Below, one piece after another: positions 49,022 to 59,514 of a DNA stretch of 63,691 nt. The DNA comes from Dactylosporangium siamense (GTDB taxonomy: Bacteria > Actinomycetota > Actinomycetes > Mycobacteriales > Micromonosporaceae), in assembly GCF_016862795.1 (NCBI RefSeq), contig NZ_BONQ01000127.1:1-63691 (forward strand), given 5' to 3'. Numbering within the stretch: position 1 is the first letter of the stretch; each line of letters begins with the position of its first letter. The notes under the pieces are model-generated. The model searched no databases. It was given only the letters and a program-made list of their open reading frames with translations, and was not told the DNA's origin. A program made the position numbers and the translations under genes.

Positions 49022-49855
49022 GTGGAAATCTTTGACGGTATCGACGGCGCCCGGCTCGCGTACCACCGCATCGGTGCCGGCAGCCCGCTGATCTGCCTGC
49101 CGGGCGGCCCGATGCGGGCCTCGGCGTATCTCGGTGACCTCGGCGGGCTGTCGGCGCGGCACACTCTCGTCCGGCTGGACCCGCGCGGCACCGGCGGGTC
49201 GGCCGCCGCGGACGACCCGGCCGGCTACCGGTGCGACCGGCTCGTCGAGGATGTCGAGGCGCTGCGGGCGCACCTCGGCCTGGACCGCGTCGACCTGCTC
49301 GGGCACTCCGCCGGGTCGGCCGTGGCGGTGCTCTACGCCGTGCGCCACCCCGACCGGATCGGCCGGCTCGTGCTGCTCAACCCGTCCCCGCGGGTGGTCG
49401 GCCTCGACATCACCGACGCCGACCGCCGCGAGGTCGCCGAACCGCGCCGCGGCGAGGCCTGGTTCGCCGACGCGTTCGCCGCGTTCGAGCGGATCTGGGC
49501 GGGCACGCAGACCGTCGCCGACTGGGACGCGATCACGCCGTTCACCTACGGCCGGTGGGACGACGCCGCGCGGGCGGACGTGATCCGGAAGAAGGACGAC
49601 CGCAACGACGCCGCCGCGGCCGCCTACTACACCGGCTACGACCCGGCGCCGGCCCGGGTCGCCGTCGCCGACCTGCGGACCCGGGTGCTGCTCGTCGCCG
49701 GTGAGCACGACGTGGCGCTGCCGCCGAAGGTCGCCGCCGAATACGCGGGGCTGTTCCCGCACGCGGAGGTCGCCGTCCTGGCCGGCGGCGGGCACTCCCC
49801 CTGGCTCGACGACCCGGCCTGGCTCGCCACGACCGTCGCGGCCTTCCTCCGCTGA
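49022..49855 (+). CDS. alpha/beta hydrolase (proline iminopeptidase/haloperoxidase-like)
   Basis: A 277-residue cytoplasmic alpha/beta hydrolase. Landmarks: LICLPGGPMRASAYLGDL (oxyanion region, HG replaced by PGG as in proline iminopeptidases), RLDPRGTGGSAAADDPA, the nucleophile elbow LLGHSAGSAVAVLYA (Ser near residue 97), the acid in LLVAGEHDVALPP and the His in GGGHSPWLDDP. The GGP motif and DPRGTGGS favour a peptidase or epoxide/ester hydrolase of the prolyl-aminopeptidase branch. The start is a GTG. The promoter region upstream carries the unusual palindrome cluster at 48787-48931. Confidence 0.85.
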   Translation: MEIFDGIDGARLAYHRIGAGSPLICLPGGPMRASAYLGDLGGLSARHTLVRLDPRGTGGSAAADDPAGYRCDRLVEDVEALRAHLGLDRVDLLGHSAGSAVAVLYAVRHPDRIGRLVLLNPSPRVVGLDITDADRREVAEPRRGEAWFADAFAAFERIWAGTQTVADWDAITPFTYGRWDDAARADVIRKKDDRNDAAAAAYYTGYDPAPARVAVADLRTRVLLVAGEHDVALPPKVAAEYAGLFPHAEVAVLAGGGHSPWLDDPAWLATTVAAFLR

Positions 49856-49935
49856 CCCGCACGCAGCGCCGCATGCCGGGTTGACGGCGGTTTGTACGTT
49901 GATCCGCTCGCGGGATCAACGAAGAAGGAGCATGC

Positions 49936-50511
49936 ATGCGACGCCTGGCGTTATCGACCTTCGTGGCCACCCTGCTGGGTCTGGCCCTCACCGGCTGCGA
50001 CAAGGAGGCCGTGGACTCTCCTGCCGTACAGCAGCCGACCACGCAGGCCTCCACCGCGCGGAGCGCGGCCGGCGACGCGTACCCGGAGACCGAAGAGGGC
50101 GCGAAGGCGCTGCTGCAGGCGCTGCCGAAGAACCCGCCGCTGGTGCTGCGGCTGAAGCCGACGACCGAGGACTACCGCGCGCTGTTCGTGGGTGACGCCG
50201 CGGCGAAGGCCGAGCGGTTCTACGCGGCGAACCTGTGGAACGATGCCAAGCTCACCGCCGACGCCGGGCAGACGCAGCTGCAGGTCTTCAAGGCCACGAG
50301 CGACGAGATCCGGTCCTGGTCGCCGACCGCCGAGGCGAACTTCCCCGGCGGCTACCAGCAGGCCGGCCCGCATCTGAAGCCGGGTTTCACCTGGTACCGG
50401 TGGCGGTACGCCGAGCCGGGCAAGGACTCCGGGATGGCGTATGACGGCCTGGTCCATGTCAACGGTCACTGGGTGTGGACCCCGAAGCCGTGGCGGGCCC
50501 TGGAGGGCTGA
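49936..50511 (+). CDS. lipoprotein of unknown function
   Basis: A 191-residue lipoprotein: FVATLLGLALTGCDK gives a lipobox with Cys near residue 21, followed by a Ser/Thr/Ala-rich spacer. The mature domain has two halves, EGAKALLQALPKNPPLVLRL and KPGFTWYRWRYAEPGKDSGM. It ends with GLVHVNGHWVWTPKPWRAL, a Trp-rich close seen in several actinomycete lipoproteins. I do not recognise a named family. It is preceded by AAGAAGGAG about five bases before the ATG and lies 80 bp downstream of the hydrolase on the same strand. Confidence 0.8.
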   Translation: MRRLALSTFVATLLGLALTGCDKEAVDSPAVQQPTTQASTARSAAGDAYPETEEGAKALLQALPKNPPLVLRLKPTTEDYRALFVGDAAAKAERFYAANLWNDAKLTADAGQTQLQVFKATSDEIRSWSPTAEANFPGGYQQAGPHLKPGFTWYRWRYAEPGKDSGMAYDGLVHVNGHWVWTPKPWRALEG

Positions 50512-50531
50512 CGGCCCGCGCGGCACCGGCG

Positions 50532-50894
50532 TCACGCCGCCGGGTCGACCCGCTGCATCACGCAGAACTCATGACCGGCGGGGTCGGCCAGCACGACCCA
50601 GTGCACGTCGCGCTGGCCGATGTCGACGCGGGTCGCCCCGAGCGCGACGAGCCGCTCAACCTCGTCGGCCTGGTCCCGGTCGGTCGGCCACAGGTCGAAG
50701 TGGATCGGCGTCTTGCCGCGCTTGGGGTCGGTGGTGCCGATCAGCAGGATCGCCGGGCTGGACGGCGGCCCGGCGATGGCGACGCCGGTGTCGTCGCGTT
50801 CGGTGATCCGGTAGTCCAGCGCCGCGCACCAGAAGGCCGCGGAGGCCTCCGGGTCGGGACAGTCCATGATGATGTCGCCGATCTTCGATGCCAC
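50532..50894 (-). CDS. VOC/glyoxalase-like fold protein
   Basis: A 120-residue vicinal-oxygen-chelate fold protein. The opening IGDIIMDCPDPEASAAFWCA, the middle KTPIHFDLWPTDRDQADEVE (His and metal region) and the close HWVVLADPAGHEFCVMQ are the standard order for glyoxalase-like domains. It may bind a small molecule or detoxify one; many single-domain members are uncharacterised. The GTG at 50894 starts the conserved region. The longer frame to 50942 is possible, without a better ribosome-binding site. It is convergent with the lipoprotein gene. Confidence 0.85.
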   Translation of the reverse strand: MASKIGDIIMDCPDPEASAAFWCAALDYRITERDDTGVAIAGPPSSPAILLIGTTDPKRGKTPIHFDLWPTDRDQADEVERLVALGATRVDIGQRDVHWVVLADPAGHEFCVMQRVDPAA

Positions 50895-50971
50895 GCCGGT
50901 GATTCTCGCAGACGTCACCGCTGGGTAAGCTCGAAGCGGCACCGGCCCCCGCGATGTGAGGCAGACGAACG

Positions 50972-51448
50972 ATGGATGAGCGGGAAGAGCTGGACTGGCA
51001 GACGTTCGGCGGCGCGTCGCGGGCCCTCGCCCAGGCGGTCGTCGACGACGGGTTCCGCCCCGACGTGGTCCTGTGCGTGGCGCGCGGCGGGCTGCTCCTG
51101 GCCGGTGCGCTGGGCTACGCGTTGGACGTGAAGCACCTCGTGATGATGAACGTCCTGTACTACACCGGCGTCGACGAGCGGCTCGACGCCCCGGTGGTGC
51201 TGCGGCCCACGCCGGATGGGGAGGACCTCGCCGGGAAGCGGGTGCTCATCGCCGACGACGTGTCCGACACCGGGGCGACGCTGCGGGTGGTCCGCGACTT
51301 CTGCGTACAGCACGCCGCGGACGTGCGCTGCGCCGTGCTGTACGAGAAGCCGCAGACCACCGTGCGGTGCGAGTACGTGTGGCGGCGCACCGACCGCTGG
51401 ATCAACTTCCCGTGGTCGAACGAACCACCGGTGGTCCCGTCCCGCTGA
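50972..51448 (+). CDS. phosphoribosyltransferase (xanthine/hypoxanthine-type fold)
   Basis: A 158-residue type I PRTase. The PRPP-binding loop is RVLIADDVSDTGATLRVVRD (two acidic residues, then DTG-T), and PDVVLCVARGGLLLAGALGY is the pyrophosphate loop. The closing WRRTDRWINFPWSNEPPV is characteristic of a family of actinomycete and archaeal PRTases annotated as xanthine or hypoxanthine PRTases. It should transfer phosphoribose from PRPP to a purine base or analogue. Three 13-bp repeats begin at its stop codon (51449-51487) and precede the 3' end of the convergent kinase operon. Confidence 0.9.
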   Translation: MDEREELDWQTFGGASRALAQAVVDDGFRPDVVLCVARGGLLLAGALGYALDVKHLVMMNVLYYTGVDERLDAPVVLRPTPDGEDLAGKRVLIADDVSDTGATLRVVRDFCVQHAADVRCAVLYEKPQTTVRCEYVWRRTDRWINFPWSNEPPVVPSR

Positions 51449-51487
51449 GGTGGACCGCTGCGGTGGACCGCTGCGGTGGACCGCAGC
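51449..51487. terminator. three 13-bp repeats ending in a hairpin, between convergent genes
   Basis: GGTGGACCGCTGC occurs at 51449-51461 and 51462-51474, and a one-base variant (GGTGGACCGCAGC) at 51475-51487. The variant lets GCTGCGGT pair with ACCGCAGC (51470-51487), an 8-bp hairpin with a 2-base loop. It lies exactly between the stops at 51448 and 51490 and could terminate both transcripts. Confidence 0.7.
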
Positions 51488-51489
51488 GC

Positions 51490-53405
<1,916 letters not shown>

Positions 53406-53406
<1 letters not shown>

Positions 53407-53846
53407 CAGAGGCTGCCGGGGCGGGCCGGGACGGGTTCGTTGACCAGCAGCCAGTACATGCCGAGCACGTTGGTGGCGTTGACGAAGTCGGCGAACACGA
53501 CGGGTTTGCGCACGTAGCTGTTGGCGCCGAGCCGGTAGCTCTCGACGATGTCGCGTTCCTCGCTGGAGGTGGTGAGGACCACGACCGGCAGCGGCTGGGT
53601 CGCCGGGTCGGCGCGGATGCGCCGCAGCACCTCCAGGCCGTCGTACTTCGGCAGCTTCATGTCGAGCAGGATCAGCGCGGGCCGCAGCGGCGTGGCGCCG
53701 TCGGGCGGCTGCAGCAGCTCGATCGCCTCGGCGCCGTCGGACGCGACGACGACCCGGTTGCCGATGTTGTTCTTCGCGAAGGCGCGCAGGGTGAAGGTCA
53801 CGTCGTCGGGGTTGTCCTCGACGAGCAGGATGACCCCGTCGTTCAT
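53406..53846 (-). CDS. stand-alone response regulator (Rcp1-like receiver)
   Basis: A 146-residue single receiver. MNDGVILLVEDNPDDVTFTL gives the acidic pocket, LILLDMKLPKYDGLEVL the phospho-Asp, VVLTTSSEERDI the switch Thr, and SYVRKPVVFADFV the Lys. It ends with NVLGMYWLLVNEPVPARPGS, a tail typical of receivers paired with phytochrome-like or PAS kinases. It sits between a PAS kinase and a hybrid kinase, overlapping both (4 bp and 1 bp), so it is probably the phosphate shuttle linking them. Confidence 0.93.
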
Positions 53847-55018
53847 GGTGTCTCCGGTGCGAACGGTGCCGGGCCGCCCCGGTTCGGGGCGAGCGTGAAC
53901 CGGAAGACGGCACCGTCACCGACCGTGCCGTCGGCCCAGATCCGGCCGCCGTGGCGGGTGACGACGCGGTGGACGATGGCCAGCCCGATGCCGGTGCCCT
54001 CGAAGTCGCTGGCGGCGTGCAGCCGCTGGAACGGTTCGAACAGCTTGCCGGCGAAGCGCATGTCGAACCCGGCGCCGTTGTCGCGCACGAACAGCACGGC
54101 GGCGGGTTCGGCCCCGACCTCGACGGCGGCGTCGTCGCGTTTGGCGGTGAACTTCCACGCATTGCCGAGCAGGTTCTGCAGCACGAGCCGGATCAGGTCG
54201 GCGTCGCCGGCGGCGGTGAGCCCGTCGGCGACGCTCACCCGCACCTGCCGGTCGGGGTCGGCGGCGCGCAGCTCGGCGACGACGTCGCGGGCGATGGCGG
54301 TGAGGTCGACGGTGCCGCGGTGCAGTTCGGTGCGGGTGGCGCGGGACAGGTTGAGCAGGTCGTCGATCATCGCGGCCATCCGCGCCACGTTGGCCTGCAG
54401 GCGGTCGAGGTATTCGCGGCCGTCGCCGTCGAGCCGGTCGCCGTAGTCCTCCAGCAGCAGCTGGCTGTAGCCGTCCAGGGACCGCAGCGGCGCGCGCAGG
54501 TCGTGCGACACCGAGTACGCGAACGCGTCGAGCTCCTGGTTGGACGCGTGCAGCTCCGCGGTGCGTTGCAGGACCCGGTCCTCCAGCTCCGCGTTGAGCC
54601 GCCGCACCTGCTCCTCGGCCCGTTTGCGCTCGGTGATGTCGGTGGAGATGCCGCAGACCGCGTACGGCGCGCCGTCGGCGCCGATGAGCGGGAACTTCAC
54701 CGTCACGTAGGTGTGCGGGCCGTCGTCGCCGGGCGCCTCCTCCTCCATCTGCACCGGCCGGCCGCGCCGCGCCGCCTGCAGGTCGTTGGCCCGGAACTCG
54801 TCGGCCATCGCGGTGGGGAACAGGTCGTGGTCGGTGAGCCCGACGATCGCGTCCCGGCTGACCTCGAACAGCCGCTCGTATTCGCGGTTGACCAGCATGT
54901 ACCGGCCGTCGAGGTCGCGCATGTAGATGACCGCGGACGTGTTGTCGATGAGGGCCAGCAGCTGGTCGTGCCCGACCCGGGGGTCGTAACCGGCCGGTGC
55001 GGCCGCGTCGGCGTTCAC
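53843..55018 (-). CDS. PAS-domain histidine kinase
   Basis: A 391-residue soluble kinase. An N-terminal PAS_4 domain (residues ~18-135: LLALIDNTSAVIYMRDLDGR through YAVCGISTDITERKRAEEQV) is followed by a coiled coil. The HisKA motif is DAFAYSVSHDLRAPLRSLDG with the phospho-His, and the ATPase has LQNLLGNAWKFT (N), VRDNGAGFD (G1) and GTGIGLAIVHRVV (G2). The architecture resembles the kinase half of bacteriophytochromes, which use Rcp1-type receivers. The start is a GTG that overlaps the stop of the upstream PrnB/TDO-like gene (GTGA). The PAS ligand is unknown; heme or flavin binding cannot be judged by eye. Confidence 0.93.
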   Translation of the reverse strand: MNADAAAPAGYDPRVGHDQLLALIDNTSAVIYMRDLDGRYMLVNREYERLFEVSRDAIVGLTDHDLFPTAMADEFRANDLQAARRGRPVQMEEEAPGDDGPHTYVTVKFPLIGADGAPYAVCGISTDITERKRAEEQVRRLNAELEDRVLQRTAELHASNQELDAFAYSVSHDLRAPLRSLDGYSQLLLEDYGDRLDGDGREYLDRLQANVARMAAMIDDLLNLSRATRTELHRGTVDLTAIARDVVAELRAADPDRQVRVSVADGLTAAGDADLIRLVLQNLLGNAWKFTAKRDDAAVEVGAEPAAVLFVRDNGAGFDMRFAGKLFEPFQRLHAASDFEGTGIGLAIVHRVVTRHGGRIWADGTVGDGAVFRFTLAPNRGGPAPFAPETP

Positions 55019-56487
55019 TGCTGCCCCGGCGGCCGGTCGCCGGTCGCGCCGCCGTCCGGTGGGTCAACGTCGCGGGTGTCGTCGTCGCGGGCGTCGTCGT
55101 CGGAGGTGCGTGGTCGTACCAATGCCGCCGACGAAACGGCGAACCGCGCCTCCGCGCGCAGGTGGGCCCGCAGGACGTCGACGCCGGCCAGGGACTCCAG
55201 GTCGGCCGTCGGCAGCCGGCGCAGCGCCGTCAACGGGTGCCGGCCGCGGATCCGGGTCAGGCGCTCCAGCGCGGTCTCGTCCATGCCGGTGGTGCCGCGC
55301 CGGTTGGACACCACACCGGTGTCGCCGACGCCGGCGCGGTCCCGGTCGCGTTGCGGCGTGAACAGGTACTTCTTGGCGAGCATGAGGTGCGTGCTGGAGA
55401 CCCGCGCGTGCGCCCGCAGCACCAGGTACAGCGCACCGAGCGCCGGGCAGGAGCCCAGCAGCACCCGCAGCCCGGCCGGCGACTGCTCGGCCAGGTCTCC
55501 GGCCGGTCGCAGCCGGGCCAGCAGCAGCTCGGGCAGGCCGGGGCGGTCCATGACCACGCCGAGCCGGTCCCATTCGCCGGCGAGCATGCCGGGGCGCAGC
55601 CGGGCGATGTGCCGGCGGTAGCCCGGCGGGTCGACGCCGAGCAGGAGGTCACGCTCGAGGGCCTCGGGGTCCAGCGCGCCGCTCGGCGGCACGTCGCCGG
55701 GCCGCCAGTGCACGGCGAACTGGCGGAACACGTCCATGAAGTGCCCGGCCCGCAGGCCGTCGGCCGGTGGCAGCGCGGCGAAGGCGGCGTTGAGCCGGCG
55801 GATCGCGTCCAGCAGCTCCGCGGCGACCCCGAGCCGGTGCACCGCCTCGGCACCGCACACGTCGACGGTCTCCTCGGCCAGGGGCGCGAGCGTGCCGTTG
55901 ACGGCCCGTTCGAGGGTCTCCGTCAGCTTGGTCAGCTCGAGGAACCTGACCTCGTCGCGTTCGCCGGTGTACGTGCGGACCAGCCCGTCGTCGAACTCGC
56001 CCGGCAGCGTGGCGAGGCGGGTGTCGCCCCACCACGCCTCGGTGGCCGGCAGGTTCCAGCGGGTCAGGGAGGCGTACGCGTCGCGCTGTGGGTGCCCGGT
56101 GCGCGCCGCGAGCCTGGCGAAGTAGTCGAGGAAGGGCACCCGGTCCGAGCCGGCGGTCAGGTCGAAGGCCCGCTCGGGCCGCTGCCGGTGCGCCGGGTCC
56201 CGCTCCTGGTGGTGCCGGCCCAGGCCGGCGCCGACGAGGCCGAGCAGGACCACGAGGCGCCGGGCCTCCTGCGGCGTGCACCGCTCCGGCACCACCGCCA
56301 GGGTCGACAATGCCGCGGCGGCCGCCGCGGGGAACTCCCCGGCCGGCCGGCGCCTCGCGACGATGTCGCGGTTGAGCTCGGCCATCGGCCCGTGGACCCA
56401 CGCCGCCACCGCCGGCACACCCGCTTCAACACGCAACGCAGCCGAGTGACTACGTTCGGTATGCACGTGATCGAACGTACCACGCAC
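55015..56487 (-). CDS. probable heme enzyme of the PrnB/tryptophan-dioxygenase superfamily, operon leader
   Basis: A 490-residue soluble, mainly helical protein. Several segments recall, from memory, the order in PrnB and indoleamine/tryptophan dioxygenases. These are RDAYASLTRWN, VRTYTGERDEVRFLELTKLT, and FRQFAVHWRPGDVPPSGALD before a long helical stretch. Near the end, RVSSTHLMLAKKYLF offers a histidine like the axial heme ligand. About 35 residues on, SNRRGTTGMDETALERL resembles the GTGG substrate loop. The C-terminus is an acidic tail. The start is uncertain (GTG at 56487, or the later ATG at 56385). It leads an operon with three signalling genes and overlaps the first by 4 bp. The family call is a hypothesis; an uncharacterised helical protein is the alternative. 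Confidence 0.5.
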   Translation of the reverse strand: MRGTFDHVHTERSHSAALRVEAGVPAVAAWVHGPMAELNRDIVARRRPAGEFPAAAAAALSTLAVVPERCTPQEARRLVVLLGLVGAGLGRHHQERDPAHRQRPERAFDLTAGSDRVPFLDYFARLAARTGHPQRDAYASLTRWNLPATEAWWGDTRLATLPGEFDDGLVRTYTGERDEVRFLELTKLTETLERAVNGTLAPLAEETVDVCGAEAVHRLGVAAELLDAIRRLNAAFAALPPADGLRAGHFMDVFRQFAVHWRPGDVPPSGALDPEALERDLLLGVDPPGYRRHIARLRPGMLAGEWDRLGVVMDRPGLPELLLARLRPAGDLAEQSPAGLRVLLGSCPALGALYLVLRAHARVSSTHLMLAKKYLFTPQRDRDRAGVGDTGVVSNRRGTTGMDETALERLTRIRGRHPLTALRRLPTADLESLAGVDVLRAHLRAEARFAVSSAALVRPRTSDDDARDDDTRDVDPPDGGATGDRPPGQQ

Positions 56488-56571
56488 GGGCGGCGGCGGG
56501 CCGCACGCGGCTGGTTCCCAGAAACCTCCCAGCTCAGGCTGATAGCGTCAGCGCATGGACGGCTGCAGTAC

Positions 56572-56595
56572 GGAGCCGGGCGTCGCCCCGGCTCC
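56572..56595. promoter_or_regulatory. 9-bp perfect hairpin in the leader of the CNNM pair
   Basis: GGAGCCGGG (56572-56580) and CCCGGCTCC (56587-56595) pair perfectly around CGTCGC, 30 bp upstream of the CNNM1 start. It is followed by CATTTG rather than a U-run. It may be an attenuator or part of a structured leader of the downstream membrane-protein genes. I see no match to a known metal riboswitch. Confidence 0.55.
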
Positions 56596-56625
56596 CATTT
56601 GTCCGGTCAGCGGTGGACGCCGACC

Positions 56626-57966
56626 GTGTTGATCCTTCTCGGACTCGCGCTCATCGTGGTCCTCACCGCGGCCACCGGCTACTTCGTGGCGGCCGAGTTC
56701 GCCTACGTGGCCGTGGACCGCGGCAAGCTCAAACGCGCCGCCGCGGGCGGTGACCAGTCGTCCCGGCGCGCGCTGCGCATCACCGAACGGCTGTCGTTCA
56801 TGCTGTCCGGCGCGCAGCTCGGCATCACCGTCACGGCGCTGCTCGCCGGTTTCGTGGCCGAGCCGTATCTCGGCCGCGGCCTGGCCGACCTCCTCGGCGT
56901 CGCCGGTGTCCCCCGGGCCGCCAGCACGTCGATCTCCGTGGTCCTGGCGCTGCTGACCGCGACCGTGGTGCAGATGGTCCTCGGCGAGCTCGGCCCGAAG
57001 AACTGGGCGATCGCCCAGCCGGAGGTCCTGGCCCGGGCCCTGTCCCGGGTCACGCTGATGTACCTCGCGGTGGCCGGGCCGGTGATCCGGATGTTCGACG
57101 CGGCCGCGAACCGGCTGCTGCGCCGGGTCGGCATCGAACCCATCGAGGAACTGCCCGAGGGGGCGACCCCGGAGGACCTGGAACGCATCATCGCCGAGTC
57201 CCGCAGCGGCGGGCTGCTCGACGCCGACACCTCGCAGCTGCTGCAGCGCGGACTGGCGTTCCGGGCCCGCACCGCCGAGGAGGCGATGATCGCCCGGGTC
57301 GACGTCGTCACCGTGGCCGCGACCGACCCGGCGATCCGCCTGGTCGAGCTGTTCGACACCGGGCACACCCGCTTCCCGGTCGTCGGCGACAGCGTCGACG
57401 ACCTGATCGGCGTCGTCGGCGGCGCCGACCTCGTGGCGTTGCCGGCCGAGGACCGGCACCGCGTCACGATGGCCGAGATCGCGGCGCCGCCGGTCCTGGT
57501 GCCGTCCACCGCGGCGCTGCCCACCGTGCTGGAGCGGCTGCGCACCGAGCACCGGCAGCTGGCCTGCGTCATCGACGAGTACGGCGGCTTCGCCGGCATC
57601 ATCACCCTGGAGGACGTCGCGGAGGAGCTGGTCGGCTCGATCCGGGACGAGGACGACGCACCCGAACCGGCGGCGATCCGCCAGCAGGACGGCTCGTGGC
57701 TGGTCCCGGCCCGCTGGCGGGTCGACGAGGTCGCCCGCACGACCGGCGTGACCCTGCCGGAGGGCGACGACTACGACACCGTCTCCGGTCTCGTGCTGCA
57801 ACAGCTCGGCCGGATCCCGCGCCCCGGCGACGTCGTGGACGTCACCACGCCGCCGGTCCGCCTCGAGGTTATCTCCGTGCACCGGCACGTGCCGGACACC
57901 GTGCGCATCGGGGCGTCCGTCGGGGGTTCGTCAATCGGTGGTTCGTCAATCGGGGGTTCGTCATGA
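56626..57966 (+). CDS. CNNM/HlyC-CorC-type membrane protein (DUF21-CBS-CBS-CorC), copy 1
   Basis: A 446-residue membrane protein. A DUF21 domain with about four helices (LALIVVLTAATGYFVAAEFA, GAQLGITVTALLAGFV, VLGELGPKNWAIA) spans residues ~1-190. A CBS pair follows (around VDVVTVAATDPAIRLVELFD, and CVIDEYGGFAGIITLEDVAE), and a C-terminal CorC_HlyC domain (WLVPARWRVDEVARTTG). Family members are implicated in magnesium or cobalt efflux. The last residues are a GGSSIGGSSIGGSS repeat. The GTG at 56626 is preferred, with GGTGGA upstream. The stop overlaps the second copy's ATG (ATGA). Confidence 0.92.
   Translation: MLILLGLALIVVLTAATGYFVAAEFAYVAVDRGKLKRAAAGGDQSSRRALRITERLSFMLSGAQLGITVTALLAGFVAEPYLGRGLADLLGVAGVPRAASTSISVVLALLTATVVQMVLGELGPKNWAIAQPEVLARALSRVTLMYLAVAGPVIRMFDAAANRLLRRVGIEPIEELPEGATPEDLERIIAESRSGGLLDADTSQLLQRGLAFRARTAEEAMIARVDVVTVAATDPAIRLVELFDTGHTRFPVVGDSVDDLIGVVGGADLVALPAEDRHRVTMAEIAAPPVLVPSTAALPTVLERLRTEHRQLACVIDEYGGFAGIITLEDVAEELVGSIRDEDDAPEPAAIRQQDGSWLVPARWRVDEVARTTGVTLPEGDDYDTVSGLVLQQLGRIPRPGDVVDVTTPPVRLEVISVHRHVPDTVRIGASVGGSSIGGSSIGGSS
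57926..57962 (+). repeat. 15-bp microsatellite joining the two CNNM genes
   Basis: GGGTTCGTCAATCGG-type units are repeated two and a half times at the 3' end of CNNM1. The last partial unit (GGGTTCGTC) leads directly into the ATG of CNNM2. The unit is a multiple of three and encodes GGSSI. Changing the copy number alters only the CNNM1 tail and keeps the overlap with the next gene. Confidence 0.85.
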
Positions 57967-59009
57967 GCACCGGCTGGGCCCTGGTTGTCTCGGTGCTGCT
58001 GCTCGCGGCCAACGGGTTCTTCGTGGCCGCCGAGTTCGCGCTCGTGGCCAGCAAGCGGCACCGCCTGGAGCAGGCCGCCGCCGAGGGGAGCCGGGCCGCC
58101 GCCGCGGCGCTCGCCGGCAGCCGGGAGCTGTCGCTGATGCTGGCCGGCGCGCAGCTGGGCATCACCCTGTGCTCGCTGGGCCTCGGCGCCCTCGCCGAGC
58201 CCGCCATCGCGCACCTGCTCGACCCCTGGTTCACCGCCGCCGGCCTGCCGGAGCGCTTCAGCTACCCGATCGCGTTCGTCATCGCCCTCGCCGTCGTGGT
58301 GTTCCTGCACATGGTGGTCGGGGAGATGGCGCCGAAGTCGTGGGCGATCAGCGATCCGGAGCGCTCCGCGCGGGGTCTCGCGCTGCCGTTCCGGGCCTTC
58401 ACCCGGCTCGTGCGCCCGCTGCTCGCCGTGCTCAACGGCCTCGCCAACGCCTGCCTGCGCCTGATCAAGGTGCACCCGCAGGACGAGCTGTCGGCGGCAC
58501 ACGGGCCGGAGGAGCTGATGATGCTGCTGGAGTCCTCCCGCCAGCACGGCACCCTCGCGCAGGACCAGCACCAGCTGCTCAGCCGGATGCTGCAGCTGCA
58601 GGGCACCACGATCGCGCAGGTGATGACGCCGTCCGCGGCGGTCGTCACGGTCCCGGCCGACGCCACCGCCGCCGACGTCGAACAGGCCAACCAGGCGACC
58701 GGCCGGTCCCGGTTCCCGGTGGTGGACGGCGGCGGCGTCGTGCACGGCGTCGTGCACGTCCGCGACGCGCTGCGGGCCACCACGGCGGGCCGTCCGGCCC
58801 TGGCGCGGGACCTGATGATCCCCGCGTTCACGCTGCCCGCCGGCACCAGCGTGCTGGCCGCCGTGCGGGCGATGCGGGAGTCCAGGGCGCAGCTCGCGGT
58901 CGCCGGCGACGGCGGCAGCCCGGTCGGGGTGGTCTCCCTCGAAGACCTCCTCGAGGAGGTCATCGGCGAGTTCGACGACGAGACCGACCCGATCACGACG
59001 GAGCGCTGA
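57963..59009 (+). CDS. CNNM-type membrane protein (DUF21-CBS-CBS), copy 2
   Basis: A 348-residue partner of the preceding gene. It has a DUF21 membrane domain (VVSVLLLAANGFFVAAEFAL, GAQLGITLCSLGLGALAEPA, VVGEMAPKSWAIS) and a CBS pair (TTIAQVMTPSAAVVTV, VGVVSLEDLLEEVIGEFDDE). The C-terminal CorC domain of copy 1 is absent. Such long/short CNNM pairs are common in actinomycetes and probably form a heteromer for divalent-cation export or homeostasis. The ATG at 57963 lies within the last codons of copy 1, just after a run of 15-bp GGTTCGTCAATCGG-like repeats (57926-57962). Confidence 0.92.
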   Translation: MSTGWALVVSVLLLAANGFFVAAEFALVASKRHRLEQAAAEGSRAAAAALAGSRELSLMLAGAQLGITLCSLGLGALAEPAIAHLLDPWFTAAGLPERFSYPIAFVIALAVVVFLHMVVGEMAPKSWAISDPERSARGLALPFRAFTRLVRPLLAVLNGLANACLRLIKVHPQDELSAAHGPEELMMLLESSRQHGTLAQDQHQLLSRMLQLQGTTIAQVMTPSAAVVTVPADATAADVEQANQATGRSRFPVVDGGGVVHGVVHVRDALRATTAGRPALARDLMIPAFTLPAGTSVLAAVRAMRESRAQLAVAGDGGSPVGVVSLEDLLEEVIGEFDDETDPITTER

Positions 59010-59266
59010 CCACCGCGGTCCGCCCGCCACGGCGGCCACGGCGGAGCGGTCCGCGGCGCCTACGGCGTGGCGGCCACGGCGGAGCGGTCCGCGATGCAGC
59101 CGATCGTGGAGGCCTCCGGCGCACGCGCCCCCGATCCATCGGTTTCGTCCTCGGCCCGCGTCCTCGGTGCGCTTACCGACCGCTTCCTGCCTGCGCCCGG
59201 TCAGCAGCCTCCTGCCATCGCTCCGGATCCCAATGCCCCGCCACCGGCCGCGTGACATCTGGCCAC
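59010..59266. other. intergenic region without a convincing gene
   Basis: About 257 bp after the CNNM pair. It contains two copies of GGCGGCCACGGCGGAGCGGTC (59030-59053 and 59068-59091), a direct duplication. A short open frame (59067-59255) rich in Ala and Pro has no ribosome-binding site or domain. I see no gene here. Confidence 0.6.
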
Positions 59267-59500
59267 TCATACCGGCCTGCCTGCGACGAGCCAGTGTGTG
59301 ACGGCCTCCCGCGCCATGCCCTGCGCGACCTCGATCGGCCCCAGGGTCTCGTGCGGCGACAGCATCGGCATGGCCGTCATGCGGAAGAAGTTCTTCTTGA
59401 CGCCGTCCCCGCCCACCCCTACACCCTGCGCGGTGAGGCGCGGGTCGTAGCCGTCGTGCACCGCCATGACCACCCAGGCCTTGGGTGTCCTCGCCGTCAC
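59267..59500 (-). CDS. small protein of unknown function (77 aa)
   Basis: A 77-residue soluble protein with strong G/C at third codon positions, so probably real. It reads RTPKAWVVMAVHDGYDPRLT, then GVGGDGVKKNFFRMTAMPML and SPHETLGPIEVAQGMAREAV. I do not recognise the family. The GTG at 59500 has GGTGGGGGA three bases upstream. It follows a 24-codon gene by 14 bp on the same strand. No export signal or membrane segment is present. Confidence 0.55.
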   Translation of the reverse strand: MTARTPKAWVVMAVHDGYDPRLTAQGVGVGGDGVKKNFFRMTAMPMLSPHETLGPIEVAQGMAREAVTHWLVAGRPV

Positions 59501-59514
59501 CGGTCCCCCACCGG

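Noticed and set aside
56530-56625. A manganese or magnesium riboswitch before the CNNM pair
   Set aside because: Only one simple hairpin is visible and I could not find the conserved loops of the yybP-ykoY or M-box classes.
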